Positions 49,524 to 57,810 of a stretch of DNA of 64,000 nucleotides are shown one piece after another (positions within the stretch are counted from its first letter, which is position 1; the number at the start of each line of letters is the position of its first letter). The notes below the pieces were generated by a model. It did not search any database. It was not told where the DNA came from and worked only from the letters and a program-made list of their open reading frames with translations. Source of the DNA: Methylobacterium sp. WL1 (GTDB lineage: Bacteria > Pseudomonadota > Alphaproteobacteria > Rhizobiales > Beijerinckiaceae); assembly GCF_008000895.1 (NCBI RefSeq), contig NZ_CP042823.1, positions 2,632,001 through 2,696,000 on the forward strand, read 5' to 3'. The position numbers and the translations under genes are program-made.

Positions 49524-50674
49524 CTCAGGGTTTCCTCGGGGTGCATTTTCTCAGCGGTGAGGTCGGCTTGGAGCCGCGCCGTCCGCGTGTTCAAACTGTC
49601 GAGCGCCATCTGCCGGTCGGCCCCATGGGCAAGCACCGTGCAGAGAGGCGCGTCGCGGCGGACCACCGTGCCGGGGCGCGGGCGGTCGCGCACATGATCC
49701 GGCCAGGCGAAATCCGGCACGGGCGCATGCTCCCGACCCGCGTAACAGATCTGGGCGGCGGCCGCATCCGCCGGTTGCGCACCGAGCGCCGGCATGGCGC
49801 CGAGGCTGGCCGCGATGTGGGCCGCCAGGAGCGGCGTACTCCGGCGATCGAGGATGTCGAGGGTCGCGCCGGGCCGCGGGTTGATCTCGGTGAGCCACCA
49901 GCAGCCGGACCCGTCGACCAGGAAATCGGCGCTGCCGAGGCCGCGCAGGCCGGTCGCCACAACGATGCTCTCAACGGCCTCCGCGACCGTAGCGATCAGC
50001 GCGTCGGGGAGAAGCCGAGCTTCCGTCGCAGCGCCGGTTGCGGCACCGCCGAACCGGTAGGGCTGGATCGGCGACGGCGCGCACCATTGCTCCGTCACCG
50101 CCAGCATTTGGATCGCGCGTCCGTCGGCGAGGAAGTTCAGCGCGTGGGGTCGGCCCGGGACCCGGGCCTGGAAATAATGCGCGTCCGGCGCGGGGCCGCG
50201 ACCCGCCGGACGGATGTGGCTGCCGCCGCTGCCGCCGGTCCGCTTCAGCAACCAGCCGGACGGGTCGGGACGTGCATCGGTCGCGATCTTGGGATGCGGG
50301 ATGTCGAGCCGGACGCAGAGCGCGGCGAGCGCGAACGGATCCTTGAGTGCGGCGACCGCGGGCGCATCGGCGCCGACCAGACGGTGCCGTTCGGCGGCCC
50401 GGGCGATCAGGCCGGGCGCGTCCTCGAAGCCGCTGCCGAGGACGAGGCCGACGACCGAGCCTGCGGTTTCAGCCAAGGCGTCGATCGCCGCCAGGGTCGC
50501 TTTGAAAGCCATCGGGCTGCCGAAGCGACCCGGGAGCGGCCGGTAGGCTTCGCTGAGCGCCAGCGTGTCGGAATCGCCGAACAGGTCGGCCACGAAGGGG
50601 CGCATTCCCGCCCGCCGAGCCGCCTCCGCGAGGGCGCGCCCGGATTGAGCGGCGATCAGGATCGCCTCTGCCAC
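49520..50674 (-). CDS. ATP-grasp ligase (OrfY-like)
   Basis: 384 residues. ATP-grasp elements: [16 protein letters not shown] (nucleotide-binding loop), [20 protein letters not shown] with metal-binding acids. It belongs to the DUF201/CPS-like branch, different from the RimK-type gene downstream. The position between mtdB and mch matches orfY of M. extorquens, a gene of the H4MPT/methylofuran cofactor set. MfnD (tyramine-glutamate ligase) of methanogens is a plausible analogue. The actual substrate is unproven. Confidence 0.85.
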   Translation of the reverse strand: MAEAILIAAQSGRALAEAARRAGMRPFVADLFGDSDTLALSEAYRPLPGRFGSPMAFKATLAAIDALAETAGSVVGLVLGSGFEDAPGLIARAAERHRLVGADAPAVAALKDPFALAALCVRLDIPHPKIATDARPDPSGWLLKRTGGSGGSHIRPAGRGPAPDAHYFQARVPGRPHALNFLADGRAIQMLAVTEQWCAPSPIQPYRFGGAATGAATEARLLPDALIATVAEAVESIVVATGLRGLGSADFLVDGSGCWWLTEINPRPGATLDILDRRSTPLLAAHIAASLGAMPALGAQPADAAAAQICYAGREHAPVPDFAWPDHVRDRPRPGTVVRRDAPLCTVLAHGADRQMALDSLNTRTARLQADLTAEKMHPEETLR

Positions 50675-50696
50675 GCCGGGATGCGCCGGAGCCGGC

Positions 50697-51590
50697 TCAG
50701 CCCGCGATCTCGACGGCCAGCGTGTAGGCGTCGCGGAAGTCGAGGCAGAGCGGCGTATCGGAGGCGAGCATCCGATCGAACAGGCGGCGCTGGGTCTGGT
50801 ACTTCACATTGCCCACCGCGAGGGCGCCGATGCCTACGCCCTTGCCGGTCGGCAGCGGCACGTCGACGGCGTTGACGTCGATTCCGGCGATCCCGGCGGG
50901 CGGCACCGCGTTCACGTCGGACGCGACGAGAAGCTTCGGAGCGGATTTGAGATCCTCGGCCGAGAGGATCGGGATGCCGGCCGGCCCGGCCGACAGGATC
51001 ACGTCGGCGTCCCGGATGGCGACGCGGCGGTCCTCTGGTGTCGTCCCGTCGACGGCGCCGACCTCGATGCCGAAGCGCCACTTCATCGTGAAGGCGATCT
51101 TGGAGACCCGCTCCTCGCCGTCATGGCCGACCAGGACGGTCTGCGCGCCCTGAAGCGCGCCGATCACCGCGGCCACGTAGGCGACCACGCCGGCGCCGCC
51201 GAAGATCACGATGCGCTTGCCGGTCAGATCGGTGCCGAATTTCTGCCGGAGGGCCCGGGAGACCTGCGCCACCATGGCGGCGCCGGTGGTGAACGAGCCG
51301 GCGGGATCGGCGAAGACGTGGTTCACGAACGGCGGCACGAACGCCTTCTTGGCGCGGTCGACCATGTCGAGGGCGTCCTCGGCGTTCTTGCCGCCGATGA
51401 AGATGCCGGTCCGCGTGCCGTCCGCCGGAGAGCGCGAGAAGATCGAATCCTGGGTCAGCGACACGACGTCGGCGAGGCTGACCTCGGTGTAGGTCACCAC
51501 CGTCTCGAAGCCGGCGTCGACGGCCATGTTCACGTCGAACGGGCTCATGTGCCGGAGCGGCGTCAGCATGTGGAGGATCGAGCGGGCCAT
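50697..51590 (-). CDS. mtdB: NAD(P)-dependent methylene-H4MPT dehydrogenase
   Basis: 297 residues. It oxidises methylene-H4MPT to methenyl-H4MPT while reducing NAD+ or NADP+. Rossmann motif IVIFGGAGVVAYVAAV around residues 128-142. The N-terminal opening ILHMLTPLRHMSPFDVNMAV and PTGKGVGIGALAVGNVKYQT are typical of MtdB and of its H4F paralogue MtdA. The cluster with mch and fae makes MtdB the likely identity. orfY starts 22 nt after its stop. Confidence 0.93.
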   Translation of the reverse strand: MARSILHMLTPLRHMSPFDVNMAVDAGFETVVTYTEVSLADVVSLTQDSIFSRSPADGTRTGIFIGGKNAEDALDMVDRAKKAFVPPFVNHVFADPAGSFTTGAAMVAQVSRALRQKFGTDLTGKRIVIFGGAGVVAYVAAVIGALQGAQTVLVGHDGEERVSKIAFTMKWRFGIEVGAVDGTTPEDRRVAIRDADVILSAGPAGIPILSAEDLKSAPKLLVASDVNAVPPAGIAGIDVNAVDVPLPTGKGVGIGALAVGNVKYQTQRRLFDRMLASDTPLCLDFRDAYTLAVEIAG

Positions 51591-51681
51591 GACGTTCTAT
51601 CCCGTTTGGCGCGCATCAACCTGCGCCTGCAGACCGTCCAAACCCGCTGCGGGTGCCGCGGTCAAGTCCGGACCCGCTGGT

Positions 51682-52683
51682 TCAGTCCCCCGTGGTTATC
51701 GATGCGCCGCTGTTGCGGCCGCGGGCAATCAGGAAGCGAAGCGGCCCGCCGCGGTCGAGACTTGCCACCAAGGACCGGGCGTCGGCCTCAGACGGCATCA
51801 GCGCGAATCCGGTCGGTCCCCAGGACGATTGGCCGTAGCCGGGCACGCCCTGCGCGGCGGCTTGGTCGAGGGCCTGTGCGACGGCGGCGCTGGCGTAGCG
51901 GCCGCCCTGGTGCGGGGCGAAATGATCGCCGATGAGATCCTGGATCCGGGTGATTCCCGCGCCGAAGCCGTGCGGCTCGGCGAGCACGACCGCCGGCAGG
52001 ACCTGCATCAGCACGATCCGGCAGATCTCGGCCGCCTGTGCCTCGGGGAAGCGCGGGAGGTCGCGAAACGCCTCTACCTCCCGCGTCCCGTGCACGCCGG
52101 CCATGCTCCGATCGAGGATGAGCACGATCCGCCAGGCTTCGGGATAGGAGAGGCGCGCGGTGACCGGCGGTGCTGCGCCGTCGGGGCCGCGGCCGCCATC
52201 GACGATCAAGCCGCCCTCGGTAAACGCACTGAGCCCGACCCCCGACCGATTGCCGCGATCGAGGCTGGAGGAGAACGCGGCCGCCGAGAAGGAAGCCCCG
52301 CTCAGTCGCGCCATCGCGGCCGCCACGGCCAGCGCGAGCTGCGTGCCCGATCCGAATCCAGCGTGCGCCGGGATCGTCCGCTCGACCGCGATCGCCACCG
52401 CGTCGGACCCGCCGAGATGGCTCGCCGCCGCACGGGCGTAGCCCTGGACGCGCTCGACCTCTTCGCCCGTGGCGGACAGGAGTGCGGACCGGCGGGCGGT
52501 GAGCGCCAGGGAGGGCGTGTCGATGGCCAGCCCGATGCTGCCGAAGCGGCGGCCCAGGCCGCCGTGCAGGTCCAGGAATCCGAAATGCAGCCGCGCGGGC
52601 GCCTCGACTCGGATGATGCTGCTCGAAGCGGCCGCCTCGTTCCGCTGGGGGACCTCGCCCACGCCCATGTCTTCGAAATCCAC
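51682..52683 (-). CDS. mptG: Beta-ribofuranosylaminobenzene 5'-phosphate synthase
   Basis: Up to 333 residues. It joins 4-hydroxy-/4-aminobenzoate with PRPP, the committed step of methanopterin synthesis. GHMP-kinase-like fold: VEAPARLHFGFLDLHGGLGR, TIPAHAGFGSGTQLALAVA (Gly/Ser-rich loop) and YGQSSWGPTGFALMPSE near the end. GTG 52683 is the longest start; ATG 52668 is a shorter option. First gene of the leftward cluster; the divergent 279-bp region leads to fhcB. Confidence 0.92.
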   Translation of the reverse strand: MDFEDMGVGEVPQRNEAAASSSIIRVEAPARLHFGFLDLHGGLGRRFGSIGLAIDTPSLALTARRSALLSATGEEVERVQGYARAAASHLGGSDAVAIAVERTIPAHAGFGSGTQLALAVAAAMARLSGASFSAAAFSSSLDRGNRSGVGLSAFTEGGLIVDGGRGPDGAAPPVTARLSYPEAWRIVLILDRSMAGVHGTREVEAFRDLPRFPEAQAAEICRIVLMQVLPAVVLAEPHGFGAGITRIQDLIGDHFAPHQGGRYASAAVAQALDQAAAQGVPGYGQSSWGPTGFALMPSEADARSLVASLDRGGPLRFLIARGRNSGASITTGD

Positions 52684-52962
52684 ACGCCGAACCGGCGCGC
52701 TTTTCCCATGCGGCGGGCGGCCGAAGCAACGGGATCTTGCGGCCGATCGGCCGAACCAGAATGCGAACCCCCCTTGCCGAGGCGTGCGGATGAATGCAAA
52801 CCTAGGGCAGCGACGGCGCGCCGAGTTGCCGCCCGCCCGGACCTGTCGGGCGGTCGAGCCATTCCGATCCGGCGGGATTCTCCTTCGGGAGTGAACCTGC
52901 TTCGTCCGGTCTTACGGCCGTCGCCCGCTCCGAAGCCAAACAAGAACGTCGCGTGAGGGAGC
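52684..52962. promoter_or_regulatory. Divergent promoter region mptG / fhcB
   Basis: 279 bp between the H4MPT-pathway run (minus) and the Fhc operon (plus). A GAGGGAG ribosome site precedes fhcB. No clear -35/-10 pair or palindrome was picked out by eye; shared control is an inference from layout. Confidence 0.5.
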
Positions 52963-54042
52963 ATGGCAGCCTGGGTGAAGGGTGGCGCGACGGACGCGGG
53001 CACCGCCATCGAGGCGGCCGTATCCTTGCTCGCCAAGGCGCGCGCGCCGGTAATCGCCGGCCTGAGTGCCGACGTCGCCGCGATCCGCGCGGCCTATGAT
53101 CTCGCGGGGCGCATCGGCGCCTCCATCGATACCGCCGGCGCGGTCGGCACGTATGCCGAGCTAGGCTCGCTGAGCCGGGTGGGCGCCATGACCTCGACGC
53201 CGGCCGAGGCGGTCGGCCGGGCCGATGCCGTGCTCGTGGTCGGCGCAGCCACTTGGCATACGCCACTCATCAAACGCTTGGCGGAATCGAAGCCCACGCG
53301 TGGGCGGGCTGCCGGTTCGGACCGGGCGCTCCTGGCGCTCGGAGCCGGTCCGGAGGGCTCACAGGCGGCGCTGTCCTGCCCGGCTACGGGCGGGCTGGCG
53401 GAGGCCGTCGCGGAACTGCGCGCTTACGCCAAAGGCCATCTCGCAGGCGACACGCCGCAGGCCAAGCTCGTCGCGCGGATCGCCGCCGCACAGTACGGCG
53501 TCCTGCTGTACGATCCCGCGGAGCTCGGTGAACTGGGCGTGGAGATGCTCCAGGGCTTCGCCATGGAGCTGAACGAGACCACGCGTTGCTTCACGCTCTC
53601 GGTGGCTGGACCGGATCAGGACCGCGCCGTCGTGCCGGTGGCCGCCTGGTTGACCGGGCAGGCGCCGCGCAGCGGGTTCGGCCGCCGCGTCCCCGAACAT
53701 GATCCGTGGCGCTTCGATGTCGCCCGGCAGGTCGCCGCTGGCGAGGTCGATGCCGTCGTCTGGCTCGCCGCGCTGCCGGTGGACCGGCCGAATTGGCTGG
53801 CTGCCGTGCCGTCCGTGGCGCTGGTCGCCGAGGCGGAAGCCTCTCTCGCCGACGTGGTGATTGCGGTCGGCCGTCCGGGACGCGACCTGGGCGGCGTCTT
53901 GTGGAACGAGCAGCGCGCCGCGCTGACCTATTGGCCGGCTTCGGCCCCGACGGACCTGCCGTCCGCCGCGTCGGTACTGGGTGCCCTGACAGAGCGCCTG
54001 GTCGAAGCTGGCGCCGTGTCGAGGAGTGAGCCCGCATGCTGA
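52963..54042 (+). CDS. fhcB: Formyltransferase/hydrolase complex subunit FhcB
   Basis: 359 residues. Homologue of the FwdB/FmdB subunit of formylmethanofuran dehydrogenase, but shorter and without the Mo/W-pterin metal-binding Cys and Fe-S motifs. The bacterial Fhc complex is therefore a hydrolase, not a redox enzyme. Visible pieces: APVIAGLSADVAAIRAAYDL and a C-terminal VIAVGRPGRDLGGVLWNEQR. It overlaps fhcA by 7 nt. First gene of the B-A-D-C order. Confidence 0.92.
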   Translation: MAAWVKGGATDAGTAIEAAVSLLAKARAPVIAGLSADVAAIRAAYDLAGRIGASIDTAGAVGTYAELGSLSRVGAMTSTPAEAVGRADAVLVVGAATWHTPLIKRLAESKPTRGRAAGSDRALLALGAGPEGSQAALSCPATGGLAEAVAELRAYAKGHLAGDTPQAKLVARIAAAQYGVLLYDPAELGELGVEMLQGFAMELNETTRCFTLSVAGPDQDRAVVPVAAWLTGQAPRSGFGRRVPEHDPWRFDVARQVAAGEVDAVVWLAALPVDRPNWLAAVPSVALVAEAEASLADVVIAVGRPGRDLGGVLWNEQRAALTYWPASAPTDLPSAASVLGALTERLVEAGAVSRSEPAC

Positions 54043-55667
54043 GCGTGATCCGGGGCGGGCGCGTCGTCGATCCGACCGCGTCCCGCGATGCCGTCGGCGA
54101 CGTCTGGATCGAGGATGGCCGCATCGTCGAGCCCGCCGGCCGGGCGCCCGATCGGGTGATCGATGCGTCCGGCTGCGTCGTGATGGCGGGGGGCGTCGAG
54201 GTGCACTCGCACATTGCCGGCGGCAACGTGATCACCTCGCGCCTGCTCCTGCCCGACCTCTATGTCAGCGAGGCCTCGCCCGAGGGGCATCCTTTCGCGC
54301 ATGCCGGCGGAGCTGCGGGCTGGATCGGCTCGACCTACGCGCGGATGGGCTACACCACCGCGGTCGAGCCGGCGATGCCGCCGACACACGCCTTGGCGAC
54401 CCAGCTCGAACTGGCCGACATCCCGTTGCTGGATCGCGGCGCGCTCACCGTGATGGGCAACGACGACCAGCTTCTGCAGCTGTTGCGCGAACGGCAGGGC
54501 GGGAATGCCGTCCGCGATCTCGTGGCGCTCTCGGTCGCCACCTCGCGCGGCCTTGGCGTCAAGTGCATCAACGCCGGCGGCGCATCCGCCTTCAAGGACG
54601 GCGCGCTGCGCCTGTCTCTCGATGACGAGATTCCGGTCTACGGTCTCTCGACTCGGCAGATCATGGGGTCGCTGCTCGACGCGGTCGAAGAGATCGGCGT
54701 CCCGCACCCGCTGCACGTCCACTGCAACAATCTCGGCCTGCCCGGCGCGGACGATTCGTTCATCGAGACCCTGGAGGCCGCGGAAGGCCGACGCATCCAC
54801 TTCGCCCATGCGCAGTTCTATGCCTATGGCGCCACCGAGGGTGGCGGCTTCCGTTCCGCGGCCGAGCGCATCGCCCAGGCCATCGCCGACAACCCGAACG
54901 CGACCCTGGATATCGGGCAGGTGGTGTTCGGACAGACCGTAACGGTCTCGCTCGACATCTTGCGGCAGTTCGCCGGCCGTAAGGGTGCCAAGCCGAAGAA
55001 GTGGGTGTTGAACGCCGGCGATGCCGAAGGCGGCGGCGTGGTGCCGTTCCTGTACCGGCCGCGCGGCCCGACCAGCTCGCTGCAATGGGCGATCGGTCTG
55101 GAGATCATGTTGCTCTCCACGGATCCGGAGCGCACGATCCTCACCACCGACCACCCGAACGGCGGCCCGTTCACGCAATACCCGCGCATCATCCACTGGC
55201 TGATGGACAAAGCTGAGCGCGATCGCGAGATCGCGACGCTGCCGGGTATCGTCGCGGAGCGGTCCAGCCTGCCGAGTCTCGAGCGGGAATACACCCTCTC
55301 GGAAATCGCTCAGCTGACGCGATCCGGCCCGGCCAAGCTGCTGGGACTCGCCGACCGTGGCCACCTGCGGCCCGGGGCCTGTGCCGACGTGGCGGTCTAC
55401 CGCGACACATCCGACCGCACGGCGATGTTCACGGCCGCAAAGCTGGTCCTCAAGGACGGCGTGCCGATCGTCGAGGATGGCGAGGTGGTGGAATGGCGCG
55501 CCGGCCGGACGCTCTCGCTCTCGGTCGAGTCGGATCCGGCGATGGCCAAGCGCGCCGACGCCTACCTGACGGACCGGTTCGGCGAGGGGCTCGACAGCTT
55601 CGCTGTCCCGGACGCGGCGTTCGACGCAGATACGGACACCTTCGAGGCGGTGCCATGCCGGGCGTGA
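54036..55667 (+). CDS. fhcA: Formyltransferase/hydrolase complex subunit FhcA
   Basis: 543 residues. Amidohydrolase-fold subunit that hydrolyses formyl-methylofuran to formate. Elements: VMAGGVEVHSHIAGGNVITS (metal region), INAGGASAFKD, HPLHVHCNNLGLPG and TTDHPNGGPFTQYPRI. Complete length. Its start lies within fhcB, so translation is coupled; fhcD follows after 27 nt. Confidence 0.95.
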   Translation: MLSVIRGGRVVDPTASRDAVGDVWIEDGRIVEPAGRAPDRVIDASGCVVMAGGVEVHSHIAGGNVITSRLLLPDLYVSEASPEGHPFAHAGGAAGWIGSTYARMGYTTAVEPAMPPTHALATQLELADIPLLDRGALTVMGNDDQLLQLLRERQGGNAVRDLVALSVATSRGLGVKCINAGGASAFKDGALRLSLDDEIPVYGLSTRQIMGSLLDAVEEIGVPHPLHVHCNNLGLPGADDSFIETLEAAEGRRIHFAHAQFYAYGATEGGGFRSAAERIAQAIADNPNATLDIGQVVFGQTVTVSLDILRQFAGRKGAKPKKWVLNAGDAEGGGVVPFLYRPRGPTSSLQWAIGLEIMLLSTDPERTILTTDHPNGGPFTQYPRIIHWLMDKAERDREIATLPGIVAERSSLPSLEREYTLSEIAQLTRSGPAKLLGLADRGHLRPGACADVAVYRDTSDRTAMFTAAKLVLKDGVPIVEDGEVVEWRAGRTLSLSVESDPAMAKRADAYLTDRFGEGLDSFAVPDAAFDADTDTFEAVPCRA

Positions 55668-55694
55668 TCAGCGGGGCGAGTGGCGGAAACAACC

Positions 55695-56642
55695 ATGTCT
55701 GACCTCAGCCTCAACGGCATCCCGATCATCGACACCTTCGCGGAGGCGTTCGATGTGGCCGGGACCGCCATCATCGTCACCAACGACACCGCCAAATGGG
55801 CGATGATCGCCGCGACCACCATGACAGGCTTCGCCACGTCGGTGATCGGCTGCGGCGCCGAGGCCGGCATCGATGCCGTGCTGTCGCCGGACGAGACCCC
55901 GGACGGGCGGCACGGCGTGCGCATCCTGCTGTTCGGCTTCGAGCCGAACGGCCTTAAGGACCAGCTGATCAAGCGCGTGGGTCAGTGCATCCTCACCTGC
56001 CCGGGCACGGCCTGCTATGCCGGCGTGGACGGACCGACGAAGATCAAGCTCGGCGGCGCGATCCGGTATTTCGGTGACGGCTTCGCCATCGCCAAGCGGC
56101 TGCCGGACGCCAGCGGCAAGCTTCGGCGCTACTGGCGCATCCCCGTGATGGACGGGGAGTTCCTCTGCGAGGATTCGGTCCGGTCCGTTGATGGCGCCGT
56201 GGGCGGCGGTAACCTGCTGTTCCTTGGCCGGACCCATTCCGAAACCCTGATCGTCGCCGAGGCGGCCGTCGAGGCGGCCAAGGCGGTACAAGGTGCGATC
56301 CTGCCGTTCCCGGGCGGCATAGTCCGTTCGGGCTCGAAGGTCGGCGGCCGCACCAAGGGCATGATGGCCTCGACCAACGATGCCTATTGCCCGACCCTAA
56401 AGGGCCGTGCCGGCTCGGCGTTGCCGGCCGATTGCGGCGTCGTGCTGGAGATCGTGATCGATGCCCTGACCTCGCAGGGCGTGTCCGACTCGATGCGCGC
56501 CGGCCTCCATGCCGCCACCGAGATCGGCGGAAAGCACGGGCTGATCGCCGTGACGGCGGGCAATTACGGCGGCAATCTCGGCCGTCACCATTACCATCTG
56601 CGCGACTTGCTCGCGCGCGACGACACCAAGACGGAGGGCTGA
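55695..56642 (+). CDS. fhcD: Formylmethanofuran:H4MPT formyltransferase FhcD
   Basis: 315 residues from ATG 55695; GTG 55680 would add 5 residues but has no spaced ribosome site. It moves the formyl group from formyl-H4MPT to methylofuran. Ftr-family features: AEAFDVAGTAIIVT, GQCILTCPGTACYAG, and the C-terminal GNYGGNLGRHHYHLRDLL. fhcC starts 3 nt after its stop, so the operon is tight. Confidence 0.95.
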   Translation: MSDLSLNGIPIIDTFAEAFDVAGTAIIVTNDTAKWAMIAATTMTGFATSVIGCGAEAGIDAVLSPDETPDGRHGVRILLFGFEPNGLKDQLIKRVGQCILTCPGTACYAGVDGPTKIKLGGAIRYFGDGFAIAKRLPDASGKLRRYWRIPVMDGEFLCEDSVRSVDGAVGGGNLLFLGRTHSETLIVAEAAVEAAKAVQGAILPFPGGIVRSGSKVGGRTKGMMASTNDAYCPTLKGRAGSALPADCGVVLEIVIDALTSQGVSDSMRAGLHAATEIGGKHGLIAVTAGNYGGNLGRHHYHLRDLLARDDTKTEG

Positions 56643-56645
56643 GCC

Positions 56646-57440
56646 TTGAGCACCCTCACCCTGCGCGCGGCCCCGCCCGAGCGGCTCGACTTCCTGAACA
56701 TCAATCCGCTGGCCCTGAGCCGGTTTTCCCAGGCCGACGCCGAACGCCTGGAGATCGGGACATCCCGCACCGGCGTGCGTCTCGGCGACTGCTTCTCCGT
56801 CTCGCTGGACGGCTCCGACACCCTGACCATCGAGGGCGGCCACGAGCGCCTCGACCGGGTCGGCGCTGCCCTGTCCGAGGGAGCGATCCGCGTGACCGGC
56901 AATGTCGGCCAGCGCCTCGGTGAGGGCATGGCCGGCGGCAGCCTGACCGTGACCGGCGATGCCGGACCCTATGCGGGCTCCGGCGCCACCGGTGGCGCCA
57001 TCACGATCGACGGCGATGCCGGCGATTATGCGGGCGGTGCCGTGTACGCGGCCAAGGCCGGCCTCGATGGTGCGACGCTGATCATCCGCGGAACGGCAGG
57101 CGCGCATCTCGGCGACCGGATGCGGCGCGGGATTCTTCTGGCTGGCCGGGCGGGTGCCTATGCCGGCTCCCGGATGATCGCGGGGACGTTGGCCGCCCTG
57201 ACCGTCGGGGACCATCCGGGCTACGGCATGCGCCGTGGAACCCTGCTGATCGGTTCGCACGGCCGGTTGTCGCCGACCTTCGTTGAGACCGGGATGCACG
57301 ATCTCGTCTTCCTGAAGCTGCTTGGAAAATCGCTCCGGGGCCTCAGCGCGGAGCATGCCGCGCTGCTCGATCGGCCGCTGCGGCGCTATTCCGGCGACCT
57401 CGCGACCCTCGCCAAGGGCGAGATCTGGGTCGCGTCCTGA
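56646..57440 (+). CDS. fhcC: Formyltransferase/hydrolase complex subunit FhcC
   Basis: 264 residues, TTG start at 56646. FwdC/FmdC-like beta-helix subunit, with repeated Gly-rich turns such as GAIRVTGNVGQRLGEGMAGG and GSLTVTGDAGPYAGSGATGG. These resemble the GXGXXG repeats of the glutamate-synthase alpha domain. It is thought to help bind methylofuran and hold the complex. Last gene of fhcBADC. A small ORF and the mxbD-like kinase follow. Confidence 0.92.
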   Translation: MSTLTLRAAPPERLDFLNINPLALSRFSQADAERLEIGTSRTGVRLGDCFSVSLDGSDTLTIEGGHERLDRVGAALSEGAIRVTGNVGQRLGEGMAGGSLTVTGDAGPYAGSGATGGAITIDGDAGDYAGGAVYAAKAGLDGATLIIRGTAGAHLGDRMRRGILLAGRAGAYAGSRMIAGTLAALTVGDHPGYGMRRGTLLIGSHGRLSPTFVETGMHDLVFLKLLGKSLRGLSAEHAALLDRPLRRYSGDLATLAKGEIWVAS

Positions 57441-57524
57441 CGTCACCCTGGGCAGAGCGGCCGCACGTGGCATATGCTCTGTCCAAGCGGGCCCGTACGA
57501 GGCCGGCACATTGGGGAGACGCCC

Positions 57525-57731
57525 ATGCTCCTGCTTCTGTCGATCTGTCTCGTCGCCCAGCCCTCGACCTGCCGCGAGGACAGGATCGAAATGTCCTACG
57601 AGGGCTCGAACCCGTTCATCTGCCTGCGCCATTCGCAGAGCGCGCTGGCGACCTGGCAGGCCGCCCATCCGGACTGGCATGTCGAGCGCTGGCGCTGCGC
57701 CGCGCGCGGCAGCCTGCCGAAAAACCTGTGA
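57525..57731 (+). CDS. 68-residue hypothetical protein between fhcC and mxbD-like kinase
   Basis: Starts at ATG 57525 with GGGGAG a few nt upstream. N-terminal hydrophobic stretch MLLLLSICLVAQPSTC, then ICLRHSQSALATWQAAHPDW and a Cys/Trp-rich end (VERWRCAARGS). Four Cys residues suggest an exported disulfide or metal-binding protein. I do not recognise it. The operon position is close behind the Fhc genes. Confidence 0.6.
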   Translation: MLLLLSICLVAQPSTCREDRIEMSYEGSNPFICLRHSQSALATWQAAHPDWHVERWRCAARGSLPKNL

Positions 57732-57810
57732 GCGCGTCCCGAGACCGCCTCCCGGCGCCGGGTCTCCGGGCGGCCGGTTGCCGGCGACGAGCCCCGGCCG
57801 GGCGGCACCG

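Noticed and set aside
51682-52683. mptG as an ordinary GHMP kinase
   Set aside because: The HFGFLDLHGG opening and the cluster with mtdB and mch fit RFAP synthase, which only shares the fold.
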